A DNA stretch of 26,415 bases from an uncultured Oscillospiraceae bacterium (GCA_910578965.1 CAJTSP010000025.1:1-26415); one strand, 5' to 3'; positions 1 through 7,408 are shown, counted from the first letter of the stretch. A program made the numbers and translations. The notes: generated by a model not told the origin, from the sequence alone.

Positions 1-79
1 CCGCTGTTCTTCGGGTAAGCACAGCCCGGCAAGCCTGGCTGTACACAGCCACCCGCTGTAGCTTTCCTGCATCGGACAT
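1..79 (-). CDS. 5' fragment of a gene divergent from the XRE regulator (unknown product)
   Basis: An open frame starts at ATG 79-77 and runs off the left edge without a stop, giving 26 residues that begin MSDAGKLQRV. A purine-rich AGAAGGAGGGG lies at 80-90, although its core is only about 2 bases from the ATG. A GTG eleven codons upstream (at 112) is in frame and could be an alternative start. I do not recognise the peptide. The case for a real gene is mainly context: a perfect consensus promoter with an operator inside it points this way from 268-296, diverging from the XRE gene. The leader would be about 180 bases and contains operator 1. Its product is probably the main target of the repressor, but that is inference. 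Confidence 0.4.
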   Translation of the reverse strand, partial: MSDAGKLQRVAVYSQACRAVLTRRTA

Positions 80-146
80 CCCCTCCTTCTGCGGGCCCAG
101 CGCCCGCGTCACCGATTTTGCTTTGCGTTGCCCTTTCCTGCCTCCT

Positions 147-175
147 GCAAGATGACACATTTCGTGTCATCTTGC
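147..175. promoter_or_regulatory. Operator 1: perfect 12-bp palindrome for the XRE regulator
   Basis: The arms GCAAGATGACAC (147-158) and GTGTCATCTTGC (164-175) are exact reverse complements around the 5-base centre ATTTC. The core TGACAC-ATTTC-GTGTCA recurs at 279-295 and, in degenerate form, at 425-441, all inside the gap between the regulator and its divergent neighbour. Neither strand has a U-run after the stem, so a protein-binding site fits better than a terminator. It lies in the leader of the divergent transcript, about 85-110 bases after its predicted start point, where bound repressor could act as a roadblock or help loop DNA. Confidence 0.7.
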
Positions 176-267
176 GGCAAAAAAAGAGGGTTATCCCCGC
201 CCTGCCGGCCGTAAAGCGGCTGGTTTGCAAGCGGAATAAACCTTTTTTGAGGGCTTTTTCTGATTTT

Positions 268-296
268 ATTATAACATTCGTCACATTTCGTGTCAA
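268..296 (-). promoter_or_regulatory. Perfect consensus sigma-A promoter for the divergent gene, overlapped by operator 2
   Basis: On the minus strand TTGACA (296-291), a 17-base spacer and TATAAT (273-268) match the housekeeping consensus exactly, predicting transcription from about 261 leftwards. Operator 2 (279-295, right half GTGTCA perfect, left half 4 of 6) covers the spacer and nearly all of the -35 box, so bound repressor should exclude RNA polymerase. An exact consensus promoter under an operator suggests a gene that is off most of the time and strongly on when derepressed. A weaker plus-strand candidate (TTGAGG 247-252, TATAAC 270-275) overlaps the same region. Confidence 0.75.
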
Positions 297-416
297 TATT
301 TTTATATAAAAAAAGATATTTTTTGCCACGGCAACTGCTTCCTGAAACCATTCCCGATTCATCGTGATTTTTTTGCCGGTGTGGTTCCTTGCTCCTGTCC
401 CATCCCCAAATCGTCC

Positions 417-445
417 TTTACAAAAGACACGAAGTGTGATATTCT
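417..445 (+). promoter_or_regulatory. Promoter of the XRE regulator gene with operator 3 in its spacer
   Basis: TTTACA (417-422), a 17-base spacer and TATTCT (440-445) form a good sigma-A promoter just ahead of the ribosome binding site at 455-460. Operator 3 (425-441: AGACAC-GAAGT-GTGATA) matches the inverted core of operators 1 and 2 at 5 of 6 and 4 of 6 half-site positions, and it fills the spacer up to the -10 box. This predicts negative autoregulation. The more degenerate site suggests weaker binding here than at operators 1 and 2. Confidence 0.6.
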
Positions 446-465
446 CAACCCATGAGGTGATCGGG

Positions 466-819
466 ATGGGGAATTTTGCACAAACCTTGCGCGGCCTGCG
501 CATGCAGCAAGGGCTGACCCAGCCCCAATTGGCGCAGCGGTTAGGTGTTTCGCGCAGCACGGTGAGTATGTACGAGCGGGGGGAGCGGGAGCCGGATTTT
601 GCCACGCTGAGCCGGATTGCCGACCTATTTGGAGTAGACGCCGACCAACTGCTGGGGCGCACAGCGCCGGCCGGCGCAGATGATTATGCCAGCCAGCTAT
701 TTGCAGCCTATGGCGAGGTCAAGGAGAGCTTTGACCAGGAAGACATCGACGACCTAAAGCTGTTTATGAGGATGGTCGCCGAGCGCAAGCGGCAAAAGCT
801 GCATAAGGAGCAGGATTGA
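466..819 (+). CDS. XRE-family helix-turn-helix transcriptional regulator, likely autorepressor
   Basis: This 117-residue protein has an N-terminal XRE/Cro-C1 DNA-binding domain (about residues 4-60: FAQTLRGLRMQQGLTQ, then VSRSTVSMYERGEREPD as the recognition-helix segment) and a short charged C-terminal helix (EDIDDLKLFMRMVAERKR) of the kind used for dimerisation in SinR- and ImmR-like proteins. The start is ATG 466 with AGGTGA at 455-460, 5 bases upstream. The frame is open for 34 more codons upstream, but that stretch holds the promoter and operator 3. It is the only plus-strand gene in the window. It has no peptidase or ligand domain, so the inducing signal is not visible. The three nearby operators suggest it represses itself and the divergent gene. 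Family assignment is secure; target assignment is inferred. Confidence 0.85.
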   Translation: MGNFAQTLRGLRMQQGLTQPQLAQRLGVSRSTVSMYERGEREPDFATLSRIADLFGVDADQLLGRTAPAGADDYASQLFAAYGEVKESFDQEDIDDLKLFMRMVAERKRQKLHKEQD

Positions 820-917
820 GCCATGGATGCATCGCATTGGCCATACAAGAAGCGCACAACCGGCCAAGGGCCCGGAGGGTAAAGCTCATGGCCGGCCCCT
901 TTGCCCGGTTTATTACT

Positions 918-963
918 AAAAAAAGGCCCGGCTGCCTCCCATTTCGGGGGAGGCAGCCGGGCC
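918..963 (-). terminator. Strong intrinsic terminator of the polysaccharide operon
   Basis: The 16-base arms 925-940 (GGCCCGGCTGCCTCCC) and 948-963 are perfectly complementary around a 7-base loop. On the minus strand the stem is followed by seven T (924-918), the classic Rho-independent layout. It lies 126 bases downstream of the last glycosyltransferase stop. On the plus strand the stem is followed only by a weak T-rich stretch (968-975), so it may also partly stop transcription from the convergent XRE gene. Confidence 0.85.
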
Positions 964-1000
964 CGATTGTATTTTGGGGCGCCCTGCACGGTGCCATAGC

Positions 1001-1039
1001 GGGCGGCAAACCGGGGCCTGCGCAAGGTTTGCCCTGCCC
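1001..1039 (-). repeat. Inverted repeat in the 3' end of the polysaccharide transcript
   Basis: GGCAAACC (1005-1012) pairs with GGTTTGCC (1026-1033), and the flanking GGGC (1001-1004) pairs with GCCC (1036-1039) across a 2-base bulge. It lies between the last glycosyltransferase stop and the terminator. No U-run follows, so a role in 3'-end stability is more likely than termination. Confidence 0.4.
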
Positions 1040-1088
1040 CGGGAGGCATACGCCCCAAGGCCGTATCATACAGGAGGCTTGCGGATGC

Positions 1089-3005
1089 TCAGCCGCCGCG
1101 CAGGCCGCGCAGGTCGGCGCTTTCGGAAAAATCCTCCCGGTCGAGGGTAAGGCTGGGGTTGTAGTAGGGGTCGTGGGTCAGGGCGTCGTGGCCAAAGCGG
1201 GCCACAAGCCGCTGCTGCTCACGGGAAAACCGCTTTTTTTTGGCCTTGTCCCTCTCATCCAGGCCCCGGCTCTTGCTCTCATGGTGGTAGAGCTCGGCAT
1301 AAGGGCTAAATACAATGCGCCAGCCCCTTTGCCGCAGCCGCAGGCAAAAGTCCACATCATTAAAGGCTACCTCGTACCCCTCGTCCAGCCCGCCCGCTTC
1401 ATCGTAGCATTCGGCCCGCACCAGCAGACAGGCAGCAGTGACAGCCGAAAAATCCTGCACGGTGGCCAGCCGGAACATATATCCGCTGCCGCCGCGCCTG
1501 TGATACTTATGGCTGTGGCCGGCAAAGCCGCCCAGGCCGGTGATGATGCCGGCGTGCTGCACCGTGTCGTCCGGGTACCAGAGCAGCGCGCCGCACGCCG
1601 CCACCCCGGGCTGCATAGCCTGGCACACCATCTCGCCCAGCCAGCCCGGGGCAATGGGGGTAACGTCGTTGTTGAGCAGCAGCAGGTATTCGCCCTTTGC
1701 CTGCCGCCGCCCAAAGTTGTTGATGGCGCTGAAGTTGAAGCCCTCGCCGGGCCAGCGTTCCACCCGGCAGCCCGGGTAAGCCGCAGGCAGGGTGTCGTAA
1801 AAGGCAAAGGTGGCAGGGTCAACAGAGTTGTTCTCGATGACAATAACCTCAAAATTTCGATAATCCGTATTTTTGTAGAGCCCCTCGAGGCAGGCGGCAA
1901 GGTCGCCCGTATGGTCCTTGTTGGGGATGAGGACGCTCACCAGCGGCTCGTTTTGCGCATCGAGAGGCCAAATAACCCTATAGGTGCTGGGGAAAAGCCC
2001 GTCGGCAACCTCGCCGGCGCGGCCGGTACGGGCAAGGTGGCCGGCAATGGCGGCGCGGGCCGCCGCCGCCACATAGGGCTTGGCCTCCACCCCGCCGCTG
2101 GTAGAGGCAGCGTGCACGCGCCAATAATAGAGCACCTGGGGGATGTGGCGGATTTTTTGGGACGGGATGCGCTCCAGCAGCCTAAAAAACAAATCATGGT
2201 CCTGTGCGCCGTCAACCTCGCTGCGCTCGCCGCCCACCGCCTCAAACTCGCTGCGCAAAAAGGCCGCAAGGTGGCAGATATAATTACAACAAAGCAGGTA
2301 TTCGGGCGCATAATCCGGCTTAAAATGCCCCACCGCAGGCCGCCGGATGCTGGTTTTGAAAAGAGCTTCGTCGCTGTAAAGGAAAGCCGCGCCGGTAGCC
2401 AAGATTTCTTTTTGCAGGGTATAGACGGCGTGGGGGGCCAGGATGTCGTCGTGGTCAGCGAGAGCAAGATACTCCCCGTCGGCCAGGGCAGCGGCCGCGT
2501 TGGTGTTGGCGCTGATGCCCTTGTTTTGGATACGGGCATACACGATGCGGGGTGCAGCCTGGTGCGGCAGACGATTCTCGGCCTCCACCGCCTTTTGGGC
2601 CACCAGCCGGCCCAGCTCCTCCCGGCCAGCGTCGGACGCATCGGCCAGGCAGAGCTGCCACCAAGGGCTGGTCTGGGCGATCATGCCGTCCAAAAGGGCG
2701 GCCAAAAAACGGGGCGGGGTGTTGTAGAGCGGAACACAAACGCTGATAAGCGGCCAGGGCCGCCCGGTTTGGCCGGAGGCGGCGGGCGCAGAAGTTGGAT
2801 CGGGCGCTGCCGGCACGGCCGCCCGGGCTTCGGCGCTTTGGGCCGCCAGCACCTTTTTGGCGGGCAGGTAGCGGGCGCGGCGCAAAAAGAACCGCCGGGC
2901 AAAAAAGCCCGCCGCCCGCCGCAGCATAGCGGCGGGGCCCTGCTCTTGCAGCAGCTTTGCGGCATAGCCAAACAGCTCTTTAACGCGTTTCAGGCGCAGT
3001 TTCAT
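1089..3005 (-). CDS. Double-domain GT2 glycosyltransferase (copy A)
   Basis: This 638-residue cytoplasmic glycosyltransferase probably adds sugars to a lipid-linked surface polysaccharide. A basic helical N-terminus is followed by one GT-A domain (from about residue 85, PLISVCVPLYNT; metal-binding DHDD at 184-187) and a second GT-A domain (from about residue 355, LVSVLIPNKDH; LLNND near 445 and FNDVDF further on). The start ATG 3005 has AAAGGA upstream. It is closely related to copy B (4699-6594) along its length, including GFNFSAINN, QHAG, HSHK and YHHESKSRGLDE or close variants. It is the last gene of the operon and starts 32 bases after the methyltransferase. Donor and acceptor sugars cannot be read from the sequence. 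Confidence 0.88.
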   Translation of the reverse strand: MKLRLKRVKELFGYAAKLLQEQGPAAMLRRAAGFFARRFFLRRARYLPAKKVLAAQSAEARAAVPAAPDPTSAPAASGQTGRPWPLISVCVPLYNTPPRFLAALLDGMIAQTSPWWQLCLADASDAGREELGRLVAQKAVEAENRLPHQAAPRIVYARIQNKGISANTNAAAALADGEYLALADHDDILAPHAVYTLQKEILATGAAFLYSDEALFKTSIRRPAVGHFKPDYAPEYLLCCNYICHLAAFLRSEFEAVGGERSEVDGAQDHDLFFRLLERIPSQKIRHIPQVLYYWRVHAASTSGGVEAKPYVAAAARAAIAGHLARTGRAGEVADGLFPSTYRVIWPLDAQNEPLVSVLIPNKDHTGDLAACLEGLYKNTDYRNFEVIVIENNSVDPATFAFYDTLPAAYPGCRVERWPGEGFNFSAINNFGRRQAKGEYLLLLNNDVTPIAPGWLGEMVCQAMQPGVAACGALLWYPDDTVQHAGIITGLGGFAGHSHKYHRRGGSGYMFRLATVQDFSAVTAACLLVRAECYDEAGGLDEGYEVAFNDVDFCLRLRQRGWRIVFSPYAELYHHESKSRGLDERDKAKKKRFSREQQRLVARFGHDALTHDPYYNPSLTLDREDFSESADLRGLRGG

Positions 3006-3037
3006 GGCGGAAAAGTCCTTTCCCCTGTCATCTGTAA

Positions 3038-3907
3038 CTAAGCATTATATGTGTCCATTTCCTGACTTAAATTAAAATATTCTACCGTATACTCATCAAA
3101 CAAAGTCCTATCTGCCTCCAGGCGTTGGATAATATAATTGCAGTAATATTCTTCTGTTTCGACTCCTATACTATTTCTTTCCGAATTTTTTGCCGCCAGC
3201 ATAGTAGTTCCACTACCACAAAACGGATCCAAGACAGTATCTCCCACAAATGAAAACATTTTTACCAATCGGTCAGCCAGGCTCATTGGAAATGGAGCAG
3301 GGTGTCCATTCTTTGTGGAAGCTCCTGGCATTTCCCAAATTTGGCTAAACCAATCCCTAAAATCTTTTCTGTCAATCATACTTTTTTTTCGCTGTAATTC
3401 AGACGGTTTCCTGTATCCACCAGGTTTTCGCTCCATAATGATATACTCAATATCGTTTTTAATGATTGCGTTTGGTTCATAGGGCTTCCCCAAAATAGTA
3501 CTGTTTGTATTTGCCTCAAACGAAGCATTGGATATTTTATGCCACAAAATAGGGTTTAAATTATCGAACCCTATTTTTCGGCAGGACACTACTATATCGG
3601 AATGTAATGGCATCACAACATGTCGCCCATAGCAGCGCCGGGACAAGCACACATCGCCCACAACACATACCATTCTTCCTCCTGGGACTAAAACTCGATA
3701 GCACTCTTTCCAAACCTTTTCCAGTTCATCAATGAAACGCTGATAATCATTTATAAGACCAAGTTGATTTTTTCCCCTTCTATAATCCTTCAAATTAAAG
3801 TATGGGGGTGACGTCAAAATGAGATGCACTGTATTATCTTCGATATAATCTATTTTACGAGAATCGCCATGGTATAAAATATGGCTTGTCACCCTCAACA
3901 CATCCAA
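3038..3907 (-). CDS. Type II DNA methyltransferase, beta class (N4-cytosine or N6-adenine)
   Basis: This modification enzyme of about 289 residues is expected to protect host DNA from the overlapping endonuclease. Catalytic motif IV TSPPY (32-36) precedes the AdoMet-binding motif DPFCGSGTT (227-235); this order defines the beta class. TSPPY is commonest in N4-cytosine enzymes such as M.PvuII, but does not by itself exclude N6-adenine. The start is uncertain: TTG 3907 overlaps the endonuclease by 13 bases, while GTG 3892 follows the endonuclease stop directly. Neither has a good ribosome binding site, so translation is probably coupled. Base composition is strikingly AT-rich compared with the flanking glycosyltransferases, suggesting horizontal acquisition together with the endonuclease. 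Confidence 0.88.
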   Translation of the reverse strand: MDVLRVTSHILYHGDSRKIDYIEDNTVHLILTSPPYFNLKDYRRGKNQLGLINDYQRFIDELEKVWKECYRVLVPGGRMVCVVGDVCLSRRCYGRHVVMPLHSDIVVSCRKIGFDNLNPILWHKISNASFEANTNSTILGKPYEPNAIIKNDIEYIIMERKPGGYRKPSELQRKKSMIDRKDFRDWFSQIWEMPGASTKNGHPAPFPMSLADRLVKMFSFVGDTVLDPFCGSGTTMLAAKNSERNSIGVETEEYYCNYIIQRLEADRTLFDEYTVEYFNLSQEMDTYNA

Positions 3908-4638
3908 TCCATAAAATGCGCTATCACTGTTCCCAACATTGATGTAATGAATGATTGAAATGATAGATTTTCTTTTGGAAAATCATATTTAACACAAGTG
4001 TCTATGAGGCTTGTCGTAGAAAAGCAGACTGCGCTATATTGTCTTTCCAGCAATAGTTTATTGCAAAAAATTTCATAACGCTCTTTATAAGATGTGCCAT
4101 TAAATTCGTCTAATACCGGAAAATGCGATGAGTGTATCTTGACTGGTTCATTCGATCTCTTACAGTCTTCAAGTATCATAAAATACCCTATCCAAGGCGC
4201 TTTTTTTGCGCCGAACACTCCTTCCCTGTATGCCGTCCACAAGTCTAAGGCAGTGCCCATTGCTTCTTCTGTCCTATTGTTAAAATTGTTGCCAAACGAT
4301 GGTCCTATCTGGCTTTTAAATTCTATTGCGATGATTAGTTCTCCTTTATCGATCACCAATAAATCCCATTTTTTGTTGGGGCGATAATATCCTGGCAATT
4401 CTAAATTCTGATTAATATAGATGTTCTTTCCTGAAATCCCATTCATCAACAATATATCTGCTATTAATTGGACAAAACCATCCAATTGTTTTCCTCCTGT
4501 GACGGCTCCTCTATTCCCTTGATCCTTTACGCCCAACAAATTTTTCTTTGCGATTTGCCCATTTCTCGTATTCCAAAAATAATTCATTGCATCCGTGATT
4601 CGTGCATCCAAATCCTTTGGAATCTTTATGTCATTCAT
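3895..4638 (-). CDS. PaeR7I/XhoI-family type II restriction endonuclease
   Basis: This 247-residue enzyme matches the usual length of the PaeR7I/XhoI family, whose known members cut CTCGAG. Recognisable blocks are DQGNRGAVTGGKQLDGF (about 39-55), NLELPGYYRPNKKWDLLV, and GPSFGNNFNNRTEEA followed by LWTAYREG. The PD-(D/E)XK nuclease core is probably D92 (KWDLLV) with E106-x-K108 (IEFKSQ). I chose ATG 4638 because GAGGAG lies 7 bases upstream (4651-4646); a GTG at 4653 is in frame but overlaps that site. The family call rests on remembered conserved blocks, not a search. A 60-base stretch counted at 4021-4080 has only 20 G+C. No controller (C) protein gene accompanies the pair. Confidence 0.82.
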   Translation of the reverse strand: MNDIKIPKDLDARITDAMNYFWNTRNGQIAKKNLLGVKDQGNRGAVTGGKQLDGFVQLIADILLMNGISGKNIYINQNLELPGYYRPNKKWDLLVIDKGELIIAIEFKSQIGPSFGNNFNNRTEEAMGTALDLWTAYREGVFGAKKAPWIGYFMILEDCKRSNEPVKIHSSHFPVLDEFNGTSYKERYEIFCNKLLLERQYSAVCFSTTSLIDTCVKYDFPKENLSFQSFITSMLGTVIAHFMDWMC

Positions 4639-4698
4639 GGGCAAACTCCTCACTCATCAGAAAACAGTAAAATTTATACTTTATTTTCACTCTTCACT

Positions 4699-6594
4699 CT
4701 ATTTCAGCCCGTAGTTTTCAAACAAAAGGTTAAAGTGGGGGTTATAGAAGGGGTCGCCTTTTGCGATAAGCTCCCCGTATTTTTGGATGAAGTTCTGCTT
4801 TTCGCGGGCATAGCGCACCGCGTTGGGGCCGGTCTCGTCCAGGCCGCGACTCTTGCTTTCGTAGTGGTAGGCTTGGGCAAAGGGGGTAAAGACGTTCCAG
4901 AGCCCGCGCTGCCAGAGCTTGAGGCAGAGGTCGATGTCGTTGTAGGCCACCGCAAACTGTTCTTCGTCCAGCCCGCCGGCCCAGTCGAACCATTCGGTTT
5001 TGACCATCAGGCAGGCCCCGGTCACGGCGGTCATATTTTGAGCGGTGGCCAGGCGGCAAAGGTCGCCGGCGCTTTCGCGCGGGTGGCTTTTATGGCTGTG
5101 GCCGGCCGTGCCGTTGATGCCCAAAAACACCCCCGCGTGCTGGATGCGGTCGTCCGGGTAAAAGAGCTTGGCCCCCACGCAACCCACCTCCGCCCGCTGG
5201 CTGAACATGAGCATCTCGTCCAGAAAGCCGTCGGTGAGCAGCTCGATGTCGTTGTTGAGCAGCAGTAGCTGCGCCCCTTTTGCCGCGTGCCGGCCAAGGT
5301 TGTTGATGGCGCTGAAGTTAAAGGGCCCCTCGTACCGCAGTACCCGCAGGCGCGGGTAACGGGCCCCGGCGGCGCGGTAGTACTCGAAGGTGGCGGGATC
5401 GGCCGAGTTATTCTCGACCACCAGTACCTCAAAAGGGGTGCTGCCTGCATGTGCATAGAGGCTCTCAAGGCAGCGGGACAGGTCGTCGACGTGATCTTTA
5501 TTGGGGATAATCACACTCACCAGCGGCCCGCTTTGGGGCGGCGGGGCCAGCCGGTACCGCACCCGGTAGGCCCCCGGGCAGCCCGGGATGCTCTCGGCCT
5601 TGCCGGCAAGGCCGATGCGGGCCAGATGCGCGTCGATAGCCCGCACCCCCGCCGCGGTGGCATAGGGCTTGGCCTCGATGCCCTGGGCGGTGGAGCCGGC
5701 ATGCCCGCGCCAGATATACATGCTTTTGGGGATATGGCAAATTTTATCCGGCGTGGTCTGCTCGGTGAGGCGCAGGATAAGGTCAAAGTCCTGCGCCCCG
5801 TCAAATTCGGCCCGCTCCTCGGCCCCCGCCCGCTCCAAAAGCGCCCGGCTGAACACCGCCAGGTGGGTAATGTAATTGCAGCCGCGCAGGCTGTCCGGCG
5901 AATAGTCCGGCTTAAAATGGTAGGCGATGAGCTCCTTAAGGTTTTCGGTGAGCACCGTTTCGTCGGTATAGACCAGCTCGGCCCCGGTAGCGAGAATGGT
6001 TTGGGCCGCCTCGTAAAGGGCGTTGCGATAAAGCAGGTCGTCATGGTCGAGCAAAGCAAGGTACTCGCCCCCGGCCAGCGCAAAGCCGGCAGTAGTATTG
6101 GCCGCGATGCCGCGGTTTTGCACCCTTTGGTAAACTACACGCTCGTCCCGCATGGCCCGGGCCAGCGCCCTTTGCAAAGCGGGCTCGGGGGCGTCGCTGG
6201 CGTCGATAAGCACCAGTTGCCAGTTCTGGTAGCTTTGGCCCCGCACGCTTTTGAGCATCTGGGCAAAGTAAAGGGGCTTTGTGTTGTAAAGCGGCACCAC
6301 CACACTGATAAGAGGGGCGCCGGGCAGGGGGGCACGGCGCTGGCGGCGCAGCCGGCGCCGTGTGGGCAGGTCGGCCCGGTACTGCCACTGCTCCCGGTGC
6401 AAAGCAAGGTCGATGCGGAAATGCACCTCCCGCCAAAGCTGCTCGAGCCCTTCCTGCCGCACGCAGGCCGCCGCCCAGCGCACAAGCCCGGCAAGATGCG
6501 CCGGGCTCGCCAAGCGGCGCGCCATACCGGATATGCTGTCCTGCCGGGCAACGTCGGCCGGCAAGGGCGGGTTTTGCCGGGCTTTGTGCGGCAT
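4699..6594 (-). CDS. Double-domain GT2 glycosyltransferase (copy B)
   Basis: This 631-residue protein has the same layout as copy A. A basic helical N-terminus is followed by GT-A domain 1 (from about residue 93, PLISVVVPLYNT; DHDD at 183-186) and GT-A domain 2 (LVSVIIPNKDH, FNFSAINN, LLLLNNDIE, AYNDIDLCLKLWQRG). The start is ATG 6594 with AAGGAGG upstream; the frame stays open for 38 codons further, into the end of the ABC ATPase gene, but that stretch has no such signal. It follows the ATPase by 37 bases and is separated from copy A by the restriction-modification pair. It probably builds the glycan exported by the adjacent ABC transporter. Specificity is unknown. Confidence 0.88.
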   Translation of the reverse strand: MPHKARQNPPLPADVARQDSISGMARRLASPAHLAGLVRWAAACVRQEGLEQLWREVHFRIDLALHREQWQYRADLPTRRRLRRQRRAPLPGAPLISVVVPLYNTKPLYFAQMLKSVRGQSYQNWQLVLIDASDAPEPALQRALARAMRDERVVYQRVQNRGIAANTTAGFALAGGEYLALLDHDDLLYRNALYEAAQTILATGAELVYTDETVLTENLKELIAYHFKPDYSPDSLRGCNYITHLAVFSRALLERAGAEERAEFDGAQDFDLILRLTEQTTPDKICHIPKSMYIWRGHAGSTAQGIEAKPYATAAGVRAIDAHLARIGLAGKAESIPGCPGAYRVRYRLAPPPQSGPLVSVIIPNKDHVDDLSRCLESLYAHAGSTPFEVLVVENNSADPATFEYYRAAGARYPRLRVLRYEGPFNFSAINNLGRHAAKGAQLLLLNNDIELLTDGFLDEMLMFSQRAEVGCVGAKLFYPDDRIQHAGVFLGINGTAGHSHKSHPRESAGDLCRLATAQNMTAVTGACLMVKTEWFDWAGGLDEEQFAVAYNDIDLCLKLWQRGLWNVFTPFAQAYHYESKSRGLDETGPNAVRYAREKQNFIQKYGELIAKGDPFYNPHFNLLFENYGLK

Positions 6595-6631
6595 AGGCCG
6601 TTCCCTCCTTGATGAGTACCGCGCCGCCCTT

Positions 6632-7393
6632 TTACGGCTGGGGCGGCGCGGGGTTTTGGGATGCAGTAATTTCCTTATAGGCCGCGCAGACGGCGTCGGT
6701 TGCTCCATCCATACGGATAACGCCCTTTTCCAGCCAGGCCACCTTGTTGCACATCCGCTCGATCTGCTCGAGCGAATGGCTTACCAACAGCACGGTGGTT
6801 CCTCCGCTCATAAGCTGCTGCATGCGCTGCTCACACTTTTGCTGAAAGAGGAAGTCCCCCACCGACAGGATCTCGTCTGCAATGAGGATGTCCGGCTTGG
6901 TGATGGTGGCAATGGCAAAGGCGATGCGGGCCACCATGCCGCTGGAATAGTTTTTGAGCGGCACATCCAAAAAATCCCGCAGCTCGCTGAACTCGACGAT
7001 CTCGTCAAATTTGGAATCGAGGTATTTGGGGGTATAGCCCAGCACGGTGCCGTTGAGGTAGATGTTCTCCCGCGCGGTGAGGTCGAGGTCAAAGCCGGCG
7101 CCCAGCTCGATGAGCGGCGCAATGACCCCGCGCACCCGGCAGCTACCAGAGCTTGGCTTGTACACCCCGCTGATCACCTTGAGCAGGGTGGATTTGCCGG
7201 ACCCATTGAGCCCCACAAGGCCGTAAAAATCGCCCGGCTCCACCTTGAGCGAAACATCCCGTAAGGCATAAAACTCGTCAAAATGCAGCTTGCCCTTTGC
7301 CATGGCCAAAAAATATTCCTTAAGGCTCTCGTTTTTTTCTTTAGCCAGGTTAAAGCGCATTGAGACGTGGTTTACCTCGATAATCGGCTCCAT
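6632..7393 (-). CDS. ABC polysaccharide exporter ATPase (Wzt/TagH/RfbE type)
   Basis: This 253-residue nucleotide-binding subunit powers export of an undecaprenyl-linked polysaccharide or teichoic-acid-like polymer across the membrane. Visible motifs are Walker A GLNGSGKST (61-69), the ELGAGFDLDLTARENIYLNG block typical of the Wzt/TagH group, signature YSSGM (149-153), Walker B ILIADE (169-174) and the H-loop VSHS (204-207). It lacks the C-terminal carbohydrate-binding domain of E. coli O9a Wzt, so chain-length or end-cap recognition must lie elsewhere. It follows the permease gene by 15 bases, with a GGAGG-type site before the ATG. The group is certain; the exported polymer is not. Confidence 0.92.
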   Translation of the reverse strand: MEPIIEVNHVSMRFNLAKEKNESLKEYFLAMAKGKLHFDEFYALRDVSLKVEPGDFYGLVGLNGSGKSTLLKVISGVYKPSSGSCRVRGVIAPLIELGAGFDLDLTARENIYLNGTVLGYTPKYLDSKFDEIVEFSELRDFLDVPLKNYSSGMVARIAFAIATITKPDILIADEILSVGDFLFQQKCEQRMQQLMSGGTTVLLVSHSLEQIERMCNKVAWLEKGVIRMDGATDAVCAAYKEITASQNPAPPQP

Positions 7394-7408
7394 GCGGCGC
7401 CTCCTTTT

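Noticed and set aside
147..175. 12-bp palindrome as an intrinsic terminator
   Set aside because: No U-run follows on either strand, and the same core recurs over two promoters, so an operator explains it better.
109..351. Minus-strand 80-codon open frame in the divergent intergenic region
   Set aside because: It runs across the consensus promoter and operators, has no good ribosome binding site and resembles nothing known.
816..3041. Plus-strand open frame of 741 codons opposite glycosyltransferase copy A
   Set aside because: It is the antisense of a well-supported GT2 gene in GC-rich DNA, has no family motifs, is low-complexity and has no ribosome binding site.
4652..4700. Dedicated promoter for the restriction-modification pair
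   Set aside because: An AT-rich TATAAA-like box is present, but no convincing -35 lies at the right distance, so I did not call it.
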